From Thiohalobacter sp. (lineage in GTDB: Bacteria; Pseudomonadota; Gammaproteobacteria; DSM-19610): a stretch of 6,458 nucleotides of DNA. Positions 1 to 6,458 of the stretch are shown here, piece after piece. The stretch spans positions 1 through 6,458 of the forward strand of contig JALWRY010000199.1 in assembly GCA_027080445.1 (NCBI GenBank), written 5' to 3'. A program made the position numbers and the translations under genes. The notes under the pieces were generated by a model. The model searched no databases. It was not told the origin of the DNA and worked only from the letters and a program-made list of their open reading frames with translations. The number at the start of each line of letters is the position of its first letter. The stretch's first letter is position 1.

Positions 1-30
1 GCAGGTTCAGCCTGTTCGAGGTGTGTGTAA
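1..30 (+). CDS. Possible C-terminal tail of a flagellar sensor histidine kinase (partial)
   Basis: A reading frame is open from the window edge and stops at TAA (28-30), giving only nine residues (AGSACSRCV). Its last base is the A of the flrC ATG at 30, a TAATG junction typical of translationally coupled gene pairs. In Pseudomonas and Vibrio the gene just before fleR/flrC encodes its cognate kinase FleS/FlrB, so this is the likely identity. The identification rests on position and the overlap only; nine residues carry no family signature, and the open frame could be chance. Confidence 0.35.
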   Translation, partial: AGSACSRCV

Positions 31-1379
31 TGAATCAAGCGGTTGTTCTGATAGTTGAAGATGATCCCAACCTGCGGGACGCACTGTGTGCGACCGTTGA
101 ACTGGCAGGGTTCCCGGCGCTCACTGCAGAGAGTGGCGAGCAGGCGCTGGCACTGGTTGGAGAACAGGATTTCCAGCTGGTGATCAGCGATGTGCAGATG
201 GATGGCATCGATGGGCATACCTTGCTGAACAAAATAAAAACGCTCGTGCCGGAACTGCCGGTCGTACTGATGACAGCCTATGGCACGATCGAGAAAGCGG
301 TGGAATCCATGCGCGCCGGCGCGGCGGATTACCTGGTTAAACCGTTTGACGCCGAAGTGCTGGTGGAGATGATCCGTCGCTATCTGCCCGATCTCGACGG
401 CGATCCCGGCATCGTTGCCGAGGATCCGGCGACACGCAAGCTGGCGGCGCTGGCGAAACGTGTTGCCGCCACCGATGCCACGGTGATGATCAGTGGTGAG
501 TCAGGTGCGGGCAAGGAAGTGTTCGCGCGCCTGATCCATGATCATTCACCGCGTGCAAAAGGTCCTTTCATTGCCATTAACTGCGCTGCGATACCGGAGA
601 ACATGCTGGAAGCATCCCTGTTCGGTTATGAAAAGGGCGCGTTTACCGGTGCCTACCAGGCGCGGGCCGGCAAGTTCGAGCAGGCCCAGGGTGGCACTTT
701 GCTGCTCGATGAAATTTCCGAAATGGACCTTGGCTTGCAGGCCAAGTTGTTACGGGTGTTGCAGGAACGTGAGGTAGAGCGACTGGGTGGGCGAGAGGTG
801 ATCCCGCTCGACGTTCGCGTACTGGCGACCACCAATCGCAATATGCGCGAGGAAGTCGCCGCCGGCCGCTTCCGTGAAGACCTGTTTTACCGACTCAATG
901 TGTTCCCTTTGCACCTGACGCCATTGCGTGAGCGCCAGGCGGACATCCTGCCACTGGCCAACCGCCTGATCAAAAAATACTGTCCGCAGGGACGTTGTGT
1001 ACCGCACCTGTCGAAAGCAGCGCAGCAGGCGCTGTTATCCCATCCCTGGTCCGGCAATGTGCGTGAACTCGATAATGTGATTCAACGCGCGCTGATTTTG
1101 TTAAATGGCGACCAGATTGAGGTGGAGGGTCTGTGTTTCGAGTTTGAAATGGCCAATGTACCTGAGGTGACCGCTGCGGATGGTGCACCCGCGACAACAG
1201 CCGTCAACGAGGGACTCGGCGATGATCTGAAATCGAGGGAATTTGAACTGATTCTTGATGCCCTGCGTCGGGATCGTGGCAGTCGCAAGGCTGTCGCTGA
1301 ACGGCTGGGCATCAGTCCGCGCACACTGCGCTACAAGATTGCACGCATGCGTGAACAGGGTATTGCCGTTCCGGCATAG
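30..1379 (+). CDS. flrC: Sigma-54-dependent flagellar response regulator FlrC/FleR
   Basis: This 449-residue NtrC-family activator turns on mid-stage flagellar genes by remodelling sigma-54 RNA polymerase after phosphorylation by its partner kinase. The receiver domain (about 1-120) has the acidic pair D11/D12, phospho-acceptor D54, T82 and K104. The AAA+ domain (about 130-365) has Walker A GESGAGKE at 156-163, the sigma-54 contact loop GAFTGA at 203-208, Walker B LLLDEI at 224-229, the FREDLFYRL segment at 281-289 and the sensor II region HPWSGNVREL at 338-347. A Fis-type helix-turn-helix lies at about 417-441. I chose ATG 30 because GAGG (18-21) sits 8 bases before it and the upstream stop overlaps it; an in-frame GTG at 21 would add three residues and lacks such a site. 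The LFGYEKGAFTGA context and the position before fliE favour FlrC/FleR over general NtrC relatives. Walker A has Ala160 where Thr is commoner in this family; P-loop Gly161-Lys162 are intact. Confidence 0.95.
   Translation: MNQAVVLIVEDDPNLRDALCATVELAGFPALTAESGEQALALVGEQDFQLVISDVQMDGIDGHTLLNKIKTLVPELPVVLMTAYGTIEKAVESMRAGAADYLVKPFDAEVLVEMIRRYLPDLDGDPGIVAEDPATRKLAALAKRVAATDATVMISGESGAGKEVFARLIHDHSPRAKGPFIAINCAAIPENMLEASLFGYEKGAFTGAYQARAGKFEQAQGGTLLLDEISEMDLGLQAKLLRVLQEREVERLGGREVIPLDVRVLATTNRNMREEVAAGRFREDLFYRLNVFPLHLTPLRERQADILPLANRLIKKYCPQGRCVPHLSKAAQQALLSHPWSGNVRELDNVIQRALILLNGDQIEVEGLCFEFEMANVPEVTAADGAPATTAVNEGLGDDLKSREFELILDALRRDRGSRKAVAERLGISPRTLRYKIARMREQGIAVPA
1277..1292 (+). promoter_or_regulatory. 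Candidate sigma-54 (-24/-12) promoter for fliE inside flrC
   Basis: The sequence TGGCAGTCGCAAGGCT keeps TGGCA at the -24 element and GC followed by T at the -12 element with the exact GG-to-GC spacing of the consensus TGGCACG-N4-TTGCW. It departs from consensus at the sixth and seventh bases and at both T bases before the -12 GC. Transcription would begin near 1303, about 88 bases before fliE. Known biology supports the idea: fliE operons of polar flagellates are sigma-54 and FlrC/FleR targets, and the 11-base flrC-fliE gap leaves no room for a promoter outside coding sequence. Against it, the bases encode the conserved Gly-Ser-Arg-Lys-Ala of the helix-turn-helix, so the match may be coincidence. 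Confidence 0.25.
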
Positions 1380-1384
1380 GAGGA
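1378..1384 (+). promoter_or_regulatory. Strong Shine-Dalgarno site for fliE
   Basis: AGGAGGA lies 6 bases before the fliE ATG and overlaps the TAG stop of flrC (1377-1379). It is the closest match to the anti-Shine-Dalgarno sequence among the junctions in this window. This suggests efficient, possibly FlrC-coupled, initiation of the small and relatively abundant FliE protein. Confidence 0.75.
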
Positions 1385-1390
1385 CTTCAT

Positions 1391-1717
1391 ATGAGCACAA
1401 TCAGTAATGTCGATCAGGTTCTGGCGGAAATGCGGCGTCTGACCGCCGCGGCGCAAAGTGCGCCGGCGGAGCCGGACAGGCCTCAATCCGGTAGTGGGGA
1501 CTTTGCTGCACTGTTGAAGCAGTCTGTGGATGAGGTCAACAGTATTCAGCACACGGCCGGCAAGTTGTCGAACGCCTTCAGCGCCGGGGACCCGAATGTG
1601 GATGTCACCGAAGTGATGGTGGCCCTGCAGAAGGCCGGCCTCGCATTCCAGGCCATGACCGAAGTGCGTAACCGCCTGGTGTCAGCCTACCAGGACATCA
1701 TGAGCATGCAGGTTTAA
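1391..1717 (+). CDS. fliE: Flagellar hook-basal body complex protein FliE
   Basis: FliE is the small adaptor that joins the MS ring to the proximal rod and is among the first substrates of the flagellar export apparatus. The product is 108 residues, close to the usual length of about 100-110. The N-terminal part up to about residue 36 is variable and rich in Ala, Pro and Ser. A conserved helical region starts around FAALLKQSVDEVN (from F38). The C-terminus from about residue 75 carries the family signature: VMVALQKAGLAFQ, then EVRNRLVSAYQDIMSMQV to the end. There is no signal peptide, as expected for a type III exported protein. It begins 11 bases after flrC and ends 18 bases before fliF. I am confident in the identity. 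Confidence 0.96.
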   Translation: MSTISNVDQVLAEMRRLTAAAQSAPAEPDRPQSGSGDFAALLKQSVDEVNSIQHTAGKLSNAFSAGDPNVDVTEVMVALQKAGLAFQAMTEVRNRLVSAYQDIMSMQV

Positions 1718-1735
1718 TGGGGTCGGGGAACAGTT

Positions 1736-3376
1736 ATGGCATTGGTTAAACAACAAACGGTTCAGGGATTCCAGGGCTTGCCTGCACTGCGCCAGATCGG
1801 GTTGATGATCGGGCTGGCGGCCAGTGTGGCGCTGGGTGTGGCCGTGGTACTCTGGTCCCAGAAACCGAATTACACAGTGCTCTATGCCGGGCTGGGCAAC
1901 AAGGATGCCGGTGAGGTGGTCGATGCGCTGAAGAAAAACGGTATTGCCTTCGAGATTGACCAGAAAACCGGTGCGGTGATGGTCGACAGCAGCCGGGTAC
2001 GCGATGCGCGTATGGAGCTGGCAAAGGACGGTTTGCCGGAAGGCAACGCCATGGGTTTCGAGATGTTACAGAAGGACCAGGGCTTCGGCACCAGCCAGTT
2101 TATCGAAACCGCACGTTACCAACACGCGCTGGAAGGCGAACTTGCCCGCACCATCAGTACCCTGCGTAATGTCGAATCAGCGCGACTACACCTGGCGATT
2201 CCGAAACGTTCGGTATTTCTGCGTGACCGCGCCGACCCGACGGCGTCGGTCATGGTTAACCTGAATTCCGGACGCACGCTGGATGAAGATCAGGTCGCGG
2301 CGATTGTGCACCTGGTGTCATCCAGTGTGCCCTACCTGAAACCGGAGAAGGTTACGATTGTTGACCAGCGAGGTAACTTGCTGAGCAACGGTGCCGACAG
2401 CGGAAAAATGGCAGCCAGTTCCAGCCAGTTTGCCTACACCCGCAAGCTGGAAAAAACCTACACAGACCGTATTCGTAATCTGCTCGAACCTATTGTCGGG
2501 GCGGGCCGGATTCGCGCCACGGTGAATGCAGACCTTGACTTTACGACGACCGAACTCACCAGGGAAAATTATAATCCGGATTTACCCGCCTTGCGCAGCG
2601 AGGAGGTCAGTGAAGATGCTTCCCGTGATGGTAGTGGCGCTTCCGGCATTCCCGGTGCGCTGTCCAACCAGCCACCGGCTGCGGCTACATTACAGGATCC
2701 CAATGCGCCGCCTGGAGATGCCGGAGCAGCCGGTGGTAGCGGCAGTACCAGTAAGCACAGTGTACGTAACTACGAACTGGATAAAACGATCAGTCATACC
2801 CGTTTGCCGACGGGCAATATTCGCCGCCTGTCGATCGCCGTGGTGGTCGATAACAAGCAGGAACTTGACGACAATGACGAGCTGGTCAGCAAACCCTGGA
2901 GCAAGGATGAACTGGACCGCTTTACCAGGCTGATCAAGGAGTCTGTCGGTTTTGACGGGCAACGCGGGGATACCGTGAATGTGATCAATGTTTCGTTTAT
3001 TCCCCCGGCTGAACCCGAACCGGTGCCTGAATTGTCGCTGATGCAGCAGCCGTGGATCTGGGACGTTGCCAAACAGGCCGTCGGCGCACTGGGTGTCCTT
3101 TTCCTGGTGTTTGGCGTGCTGAAACCGGTCATGCGCAGTCTCGCCGAAAAGGGCGAACAGCTTGGACAGCAACAGGCTGCAGTCACGGCTGCCGAGGGTG
3201 GCGGCGGAGATGGCGTCGGTCAGGATCAGCTCAGCCTGTCCGGTGGCGGTACGCCGCAACTGGCCGCACCGCAAGGTGGCTATGAACAGAGTCTGGAGAC
3301 CGCAAAAAGTGTGGTCAACGACGACCCGAAACGTGTTGCCCAGGTCGTCAAAAACTGGGTAGGCGAAGATGGCTGA
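1736..3376 (+). CDS. fliF: Flagellar MS-ring protein FliF
   Basis: FliF assembles into the inner-membrane MS ring, the base on which the rod, C ring and export gate are built. The protein has 546 residues, near the usual 550-570. A short cytoplasmic start is followed by membrane segment 1 (about 21-40), then the periplasmic YscJ/FliF-type ring-building domains, beginning near NYTVLYAGL (45-53). A Gly/Pro/Ala-rich stretch (about 290-340) holds the conserved GIPGALSNQPP at 304-314. Membrane segment 2 lies at about 445-466. A flexible Gly/Gln-rich cytoplasmic linker leads to the C-terminal FliG-binding helix, ending VAQVVKNWVGEDG. ATG 1736 has a weak GGGGA site (1725-1729) 6 bases upstream, and no other in-frame start lies between it and fliE. 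The last 8 bases overlap fliG, which fits coupled production of two proteins that bind each other directly. Confidence 0.97.
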   Translation: MALVKQQTVQGFQGLPALRQIGLMIGLAASVALGVAVVLWSQKPNYTVLYAGLGNKDAGEVVDALKKNGIAFEIDQKTGAVMVDSSRVRDARMELAKDGLPEGNAMGFEMLQKDQGFGTSQFIETARYQHALEGELARTISTLRNVESARLHLAIPKRSVFLRDRADPTASVMVNLNSGRTLDEDQVAAIVHLVSSSVPYLKPEKVTIVDQRGNLLSNGADSGKMAASSSQFAYTRKLEKTYTDRIRNLLEPIVGAGRIRATVNADLDFTTTELTRENYNPDLPALRSEEVSEDASRDGSGASGIPGALSNQPPAAATLQDPNAPPGDAGAAGGSGSTSKHSVRNYELDKTISHTRLPTGNIRRLSIAVVVDNKQELDDNDELVSKPWSKDELDRFTRLIKESVGFDGQRGDTVNVINVSFIPPAEPEPVPELSLMQQPWIWDVAKQAVGALGVLFLVFGVLKPVMRSLAEKGEQLGQQQAAVTAAEGGGGDGVGQDQLSLSGGGTPQLAAPQGGYEQSLETAKSVVNDDPKRVAQVVKNWVGEDG

Positions 3377-4379
3377 GGCTACACAAAAAATGAATGGTAC
3401 GGAACGTGCCGCCGTACTGTTGCTGACACTGGGTGAGGAAAGCGCCGCCCAGGTGCTCAAGCACATGGGGCCGAAGGAGGTGCAGAAGGTTGGCGCCGCC
3501 ATGGCCGCCATGACCAATGTCCCGCGCGACCAGGTGACCAGCGTGCTCGAGAACTTTACCGAGACCGTTCAGCAACAGACGGCGCTTGGTGTCGGCGCCG
3601 AGGAATATATCCGCACGGTCATGGTCGATGCGCTGGGTGAAGACAAGGCCAAGGGCCTGATGGACCGCATCCTGCTGGGTAGCAGCACCAAGGGGCTGGA
3701 AGCCCTGAAATGGATGGACGCCCGTGCTGTCGCCGAGCTGATTCGCCTGGAGCACCCGCAGATACAGGCCATCGTACTCTCCTATCTGGATAACGATCAT
3801 GCCGCCGAGGTCATCAAGTTCTTCCCGGAACGTAACCGGCACGATGTGTTGCTGCGTATCGCTACGCTGGATGGTGTTCAGCCGAGTGCCTTGCAGGAAC
3901 TCGATGAAATTCTTGAGCGCCAGTTCTCCGGTAACCAGAACGTCCAGTCATCCAGTGTCGGTGGCATCAAGGCGGCCGCGGATATCCTGAATTTTGTCGA
4001 CAGCTCGCTTGAAGGCGAAATCATGGAATCCATCAAGGATGCCGATGCCGAACTGGGCCAGCAGATCCAGGATCTGATGTTCGTCTTCGACAACCTGATC
4101 GATGTCGATGACCGCGGTATCCAGGCCCTGTTGCGTGAAGTGTCTTCCGAGACCCTGATCCTGGCGCTCAAGGGGGCCGATGAAGGCATGAAAGAAAAAG
4201 TCTTTGCGAATATGTCCAAGCGTGCGGCGGAAATGATGCGTGACGACCTTGAAAACAAGGGACCGGTGCGCCTGAGTGAAGTGGAAGGCGCACAGAAGGA
4301 AATTCTCGCAATAGCCCGCCGCATGTCCGAGTCCGGTGAAATTGCGCTGGGTGGCAAGGGAGCGGAGCAGTTTGTCTAG
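3369..4379 (+). CDS. fliG: Flagellar motor switch protein FliG
   Basis: FliG forms the upper part of the C ring, binds the FliF C-terminus and takes torque from the stator. The product has 336 residues, the normal length. The N-terminal FliF-binding domain (about 1-105) begins near MNGTERAAVLLLTLGEE. The middle domain carries the EHPQ motif at 128-131 used for FliM contact. The Gly-Gly hinge is at 198-199, in SSVGGIKAAADILN. The C-terminal motor domain retains all the charged residues that matter in E. coli (K264, R281, D288, D289, R297), here at K268, R285, D292, D293 and R301, so a functional motor is expected. ATG 3369 lies inside fliF with only a weak AGG 5 bases upstream, suggesting that its translation depends on ribosomes finishing fliF. 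A second in-frame ATG at 3390 (MNGTER) would give a slightly shorter protein. Confidence 0.97.
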   Translation: MAEATQKMNGTERAAVLLLTLGEESAAQVLKHMGPKEVQKVGAAMAAMTNVPRDQVTSVLENFTETVQQQTALGVGAEEYIRTVMVDALGEDKAKGLMDRILLGSSTKGLEALKWMDARAVAELIRLEHPQIQAIVLSYLDNDHAAEVIKFFPERNRHDVLLRIATLDGVQPSALQELDEILERQFSGNQNVQSSSVGGIKAAADILNFVDSSLEGEIMESIKDADAELGQQIQDLMFVFDNLIDVDDRGIQALLREVSSETLILALKGADEGMKEKVFANMSKRAAEMMRDDLENKGPVRLSEVEGAQKEILAIARRMSESGEIALGGKGAEQFV

Positions 4380-5001
4380 GGTAATCCGCGCCGATGAACT
4401 GGAAGACTGCGAAGCCTGGCATGTACCCGAGGTGGGTGCCGGCGGTGAAGCGCAGCGACCGGTCACCGCCCGCCAACTCGAAGAGATCCAGGCGCAGGCG
4501 CGTCAGGAAGGTTTCGAGCTGGGACGCAAGGAAGGTCGTGAAGCCGGCACGCAGGAATTCGTTGAACGCATACAACGACTGGAACAGTTGATAACTGCCC
4601 TTGACCAGCCATTTGAAATGCTGGATGCATCGGTCGAACAGCAACTGGCGCAACTGGCCATGATTGTTGCCCGGCAGCTGGTGCGTCGGGAACTCAGGAC
4701 TGAACCGGAACAGGTTATCGGGGTGGTACGCGATGCGCTCGCGGCCTTGCCGGTGAGCGCGCGTCATGTGCGCCTGTCGCTGCACCCGGAAGATGCGGCG
4801 CTGGTGCGGGAAGCCCTGTCGTTGCAACAGGGTGAGGCCAGTATCCAGGTCGTCGAGGACCCGGTACAGGCGCGCGGGGGTTGCCGGGTGTTAACCGAGA
4901 GTTCGCAGATCGATGCGACCGTTGAATCACGGCTCAATGCCATTATTGCCAACACGCTAGGCGGCCTGCGCCGCAGCGATGAAGACGAGGGGGATGCCTG
5001 A
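4372..5001 (+). CDS. fliH: Flagellar export ATPase regulator FliH
   Basis: FliH binds the FliI ATPase, holds it in check and docks it at the C ring and export gate, much like the peripheral stalk of F-type ATPases. With the start chosen here it has 209 residues. Near the N-terminus, MSRVIRADELEDCEAWHVP resembles FliH starts and has a Trp (W16) like those that contact FliN/FlhA. Next comes a helical GxxxG run with glycines at 47, 51, 55 and 59, a FliH hallmark, then a coiled-coil region and the C-terminal FliI-binding domain. No ATG suits the start. TTG 4372 is preferred because AGGGAG (4357-4362) lies 9 bases upstream and it gives a typical FliH N-terminus and an 8-base overlap with fliG. The alternatives are GTG 4351 and GTG 4336 (221 residues), which would add atypical residues. 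The identity is firm; the start is less so. Confidence 0.92.
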   Translation: MSRVIRADELEDCEAWHVPEVGAGGEAQRPVTARQLEEIQAQARQEGFELGRKEGREAGTQEFVERIQRLEQLITALDQPFEMLDASVEQQLAQLAMIVARQLVRRELRTEPEQVIGVVRDALAALPVSARHVRLSLHPEDAALVREALSLQQGEASIQVVEDPVQARGGCRVLTESSQIDATVESRLNAIIANTLGGLRRSDEDEGDA

Positions 5002-6401
5002 TGCCGCAAACTGCGCGTAGTCAAATCTGGCAACAGCGTTTGCAACCCTACCTGCAACGCGCCGGTGAGCCACAGCCGATGGTCGTTGCGGGCAAGTTGA
5101 CGCGTATGGTCGGTCTGACGCTGGAGGCAGTGGGTTGCCAGGCGGCGATCGGTGCGCGTTGCATGATTGAGTCTGTCCAGGGGGAGCCCATTGAAGCCGA
5201 AGTGGTGGGCTTCCACGACGATAAAATTTACCTGATGCCGATTGGCGAATTACAGGGGCTGGGGCCGGACGCCAGGGTGATTCCCATGCCCGGTATCTGT
5301 GAAGTGCCGGTGGGTGAGTCATTGCTCGGCCGTGTGATTGACGGCGCCGGTCATCCCCTCGATGGCAAGGGACCCTTACATAACGAGGCGCGTGCGCCAC
5401 TGGGCGGTCGGCCGATCAACCCGCTGACGCGTGCCCCGATTCGTGAGCCGCTGGATGTCGGTGTTGCTGCGATCAATGCCTTGTTGAGCGTCGGGCGAGG
5501 CCAGCGTATGGGCCTGTTCGCCGGTTCCGGCGTGGGCAAGAGTGTACTGCTCGGAATGATGACGCGTTACACCAATGCCGATGTGATTGTGGTGGGCCTG
5601 ATCGGTGAACGAGGCCGTGAGGTCAAGGAATTCGTACAGAACATTCTGGGTGAGGCAGGCTTGTCGCGCGCCGTGGTGGTCGCGACGCCCGCCGATACCA
5701 CGCCGCTGATGCGACTGCATGGCGCCATGATGGCGACCAGTATCGCCGAGCATTTTCGCGACCAGGGCAAGCAGGTTCTGTTATTGATGGATTCATTGAC
5801 ACGTTTCGCCCAGGCGCAACGTGAAGTGGCGCTTGCCATCGGCGAACCGCCGGCCACCAAGGGTTACCCACCCTCGGTATTTGCCAAGTTGCCTCAGCTG
5901 GTAGAACGCGCCGGCACCGGTGACCGGGGTGGCTCCATAACGGCTTTCTACACCGTGCTGGCCGAGGGTGACGACCAGAACGACCCGATTGCCGACGCCG
6001 CACGCGCGATCCTGGATGGCCATATCGTACTGTCGCGCGAGTTGGCGGAAGCCGGCCATTACCCGGCTATCGACATCGAGGCGTCTATCAGCCGCGTAAT
6101 GGTCGATATTGTCGCACCGGAACATGATCTTGCCGCGCGCCGCTTCAAGCAGATTTTCTCCATGTACCGACAGAATCGTGACCTGATCAATGTGGGTGCC
6201 TACCAGGCCGGCAGTGATCCGAGAGTTGATGAGGCCATCGCCATGTACCCGCAGCTTGCACACTTCCTGCAACAGCACATGCACGAACAGGTGCCCTGGA
6301 ATGACAGCCTGGCGGGCCTGGCCACAGCGCTTGGCGTTCCACCGGGTAGTGGTGATACGACTAACGCTGAGCCGGCATCGGCCGACAACCCGGTACACTG
6401 A
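5001..6401 (+). CDS. fliI: Flagellum-specific type III export ATPase FliI
   Basis: FliI is the cytoplasmic ATPase of the flagellar type III export apparatus; it forms a hexamer related to the F1 alpha/beta subunits and helps unload chaperones and feed substrates to the gate. The protein has 466 residues, slightly longer than the E. coli form. An N-terminal beta-barrel-like region (about 1-90) precedes the ATPase core. The P-loop AGSGVGKS is at 174-181 with K180, the catalytic glutamate is E203 in GLIGERGREV, and Walker B is LLLMDS with D264. These match E. coli K188, E211 and D272 with a constant offset of 8. The stretch DDQNDPIADAARAILDGHIV and the following SREL are characteristic of FliI and related type III ATPases. 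The last 20 or so residues are a polar, probably disordered tail. The fliH stop TGA (4999-5001) shares its A with the fliI ATG; GAGG at 4987-4990 is 10 bases upstream. Context excludes a virulence-type secretion ATPase. Confidence 0.97.
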   Translation: MPQTARSQIWQQRLQPYLQRAGEPQPMVVAGKLTRMVGLTLEAVGCQAAIGARCMIESVQGEPIEAEVVGFHDDKIYLMPIGELQGLGPDARVIPMPGICEVPVGESLLGRVIDGAGHPLDGKGPLHNEARAPLGGRPINPLTRAPIREPLDVGVAAINALLSVGRGQRMGLFAGSGVGKSVLLGMMTRYTNADVIVVGLIGERGREVKEFVQNILGEAGLSRAVVVATPADTTPLMRLHGAMMATSIAEHFRDQGKQVLLLMDSLTRFAQAQREVALAIGEPPATKGYPPSVFAKLPQLVERAGTGDRGGSITAFYTVLAEGDDQNDPIADAARAILDGHIVLSRELAEAGHYPAIDIEASISRVMVDIVAPEHDLAARRFKQIFSMYRQNRDLINVGAYQAGSDPRVDEAIAMYPQLAHFLQQHMHEQVPWNDSLAGLATALGVPPGSGDTTNAEPASADNPVH

Positions 6402-6421
6402 GAACAAAGATGTTGCATGCC

Positions 6422-6458
6422 ATGAGCCGATCAAAACGTATGAAGCCGGTACAACGCG
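6422..6458 (+). CDS. fliJ: Flagellar export chaperone FliJ, N-terminal fragment (cut by window edge)
   Basis: Twelve residues are visible (MSRSKRMKPVQR) before the window ends. The basic start followed by a KPVQ-like segment resembles the N-terminus of gammaproteobacterial FliJ, the coiled-coil protein that sits in the centre of the FliI ring and links it to FlhA. fliJ is the expected next gene after fliI. An in-frame ATG at 6410 would add MLHA and leave 8 bases after the fliI stop; the ATG at 6422 leaves 20. Neither has a clear Shine-Dalgarno site, so the start is uncertain, and translation may depend on coupling to fliI. Confidence 0.7.
   Translation, partial: MSRSKRMKPVQR

Noticed and set aside
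21..29. GTG at 21 as the start of flrC
   Set aside because: The ATG at 30 has a well-spaced GAGG and overlaps the upstream stop. The GTG lies on the Shine-Dalgarno itself and adds only three residues.
692..705. TGGCACTTTGCTGC in flrC as a sigma-54 promoter
   Set aside because: It has a perfect TGGCAC, but the downstream GC is one base too close, and the bases encode the conserved Walker B run Gly-Thr-Leu-Leu-Leu.
1047..1062. TGGTCCGGCAATGTGC in flrC as a sigma-54 promoter
   Set aside because: The GG-to-GC spacing is one base too long, and the sequence encodes the conserved WSGNVREL segment.
1718..1735. Promoter or terminator in the fliE-fliF gap
   Set aside because: The 18 bases hold only a G-rich ribosome site; there is no hairpin, T run or -24/-12 match.
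2690..3517. Long minus-strand open frame (275 codons) opposite fliF and fliG
   Set aside because: It lies opposite well-identified conserved genes, has no recognisable domain and spans the fliF-fliG junction. Long antisense frames are expected by chance in coding DNA of this composition.
4168..4827. Minus-strand open frame (219 codons) opposite fliG and fliH
   Set aside because: It is an antisense shadow of two certain genes, with no protein family resemblance.
5793..6434. Minus-strand open frame (213 codons) opposite the end of fliI
   Set aside because: It mirrors conserved fliI codons and shows no family signature. No promoter or ribosome site supports it.

Overview
The window is one continuous stretch of a flagellar biosynthesis cluster, read entirely on the + strand and almost gap-free. 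The order is: end of a probable sensor kinase gene, then flrC (fleR), fliE, fliF, fliG, fliH, fliI and the start of fliJ. This order, with a sigma-54 enhancer-binding response regulator directly before fliE, is typical of polarly flagellated Gammaproteobacteria (the Pseudomonas fleSR-fliEFGHIJ and Vibrio flrBC-fliEFGHIJ layout). The moderately high GC content and the protein sequences fit a gammaproteobacterium; I cannot name a genus from the sequence.

Region by region: bases 1-30 hold a possible kinase tail whose TAA overlaps the next ATG. Bases 30-1379 encode FlrC, a receiver / AAA+ / Fis-type DNA-binding activator. Bases 1391-1717 encode FliE, the rod adaptor. Bases 1736-3376 encode FliF, the MS-ring protein. 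Bases 3369-4379 encode FliG, the C-ring switch protein. Bases 4372-5001 encode FliH, the regulator of the export ATPase. Bases 5001-6401 encode FliI, the export ATPase. From about base 6422 to the window edge is the start of FliJ. The longest gap between genes is 18-20 bases, and no terminator is visible.

The genes form a build order. FlrC, once phosphorylated by its kinase, drives sigma-54 promoters of mid-stage flagellar genes. FliF builds the membrane ring, FliG mounts on the FliF C-terminus, FliE joins the ring to the rod, and FliH-FliI-FliJ deliver and energise export of rod, hook and filament subunits. All catalytic and interface motifs I checked are intact: FlrC phospho-Asp, GAFTGA and Walker boxes; FliG EHPQ and motor charges; FliI P-loop and catalytic Glu; FliH GxxxG run.

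I found no undescribed system. The points worth a second look are modest: a possible sigma-54 promoter inside the 3' end of flrC, a non-ATG start for fliH, and strong translational coupling across the junctions, including the direct abutment of the regulator gene and the structural genes.
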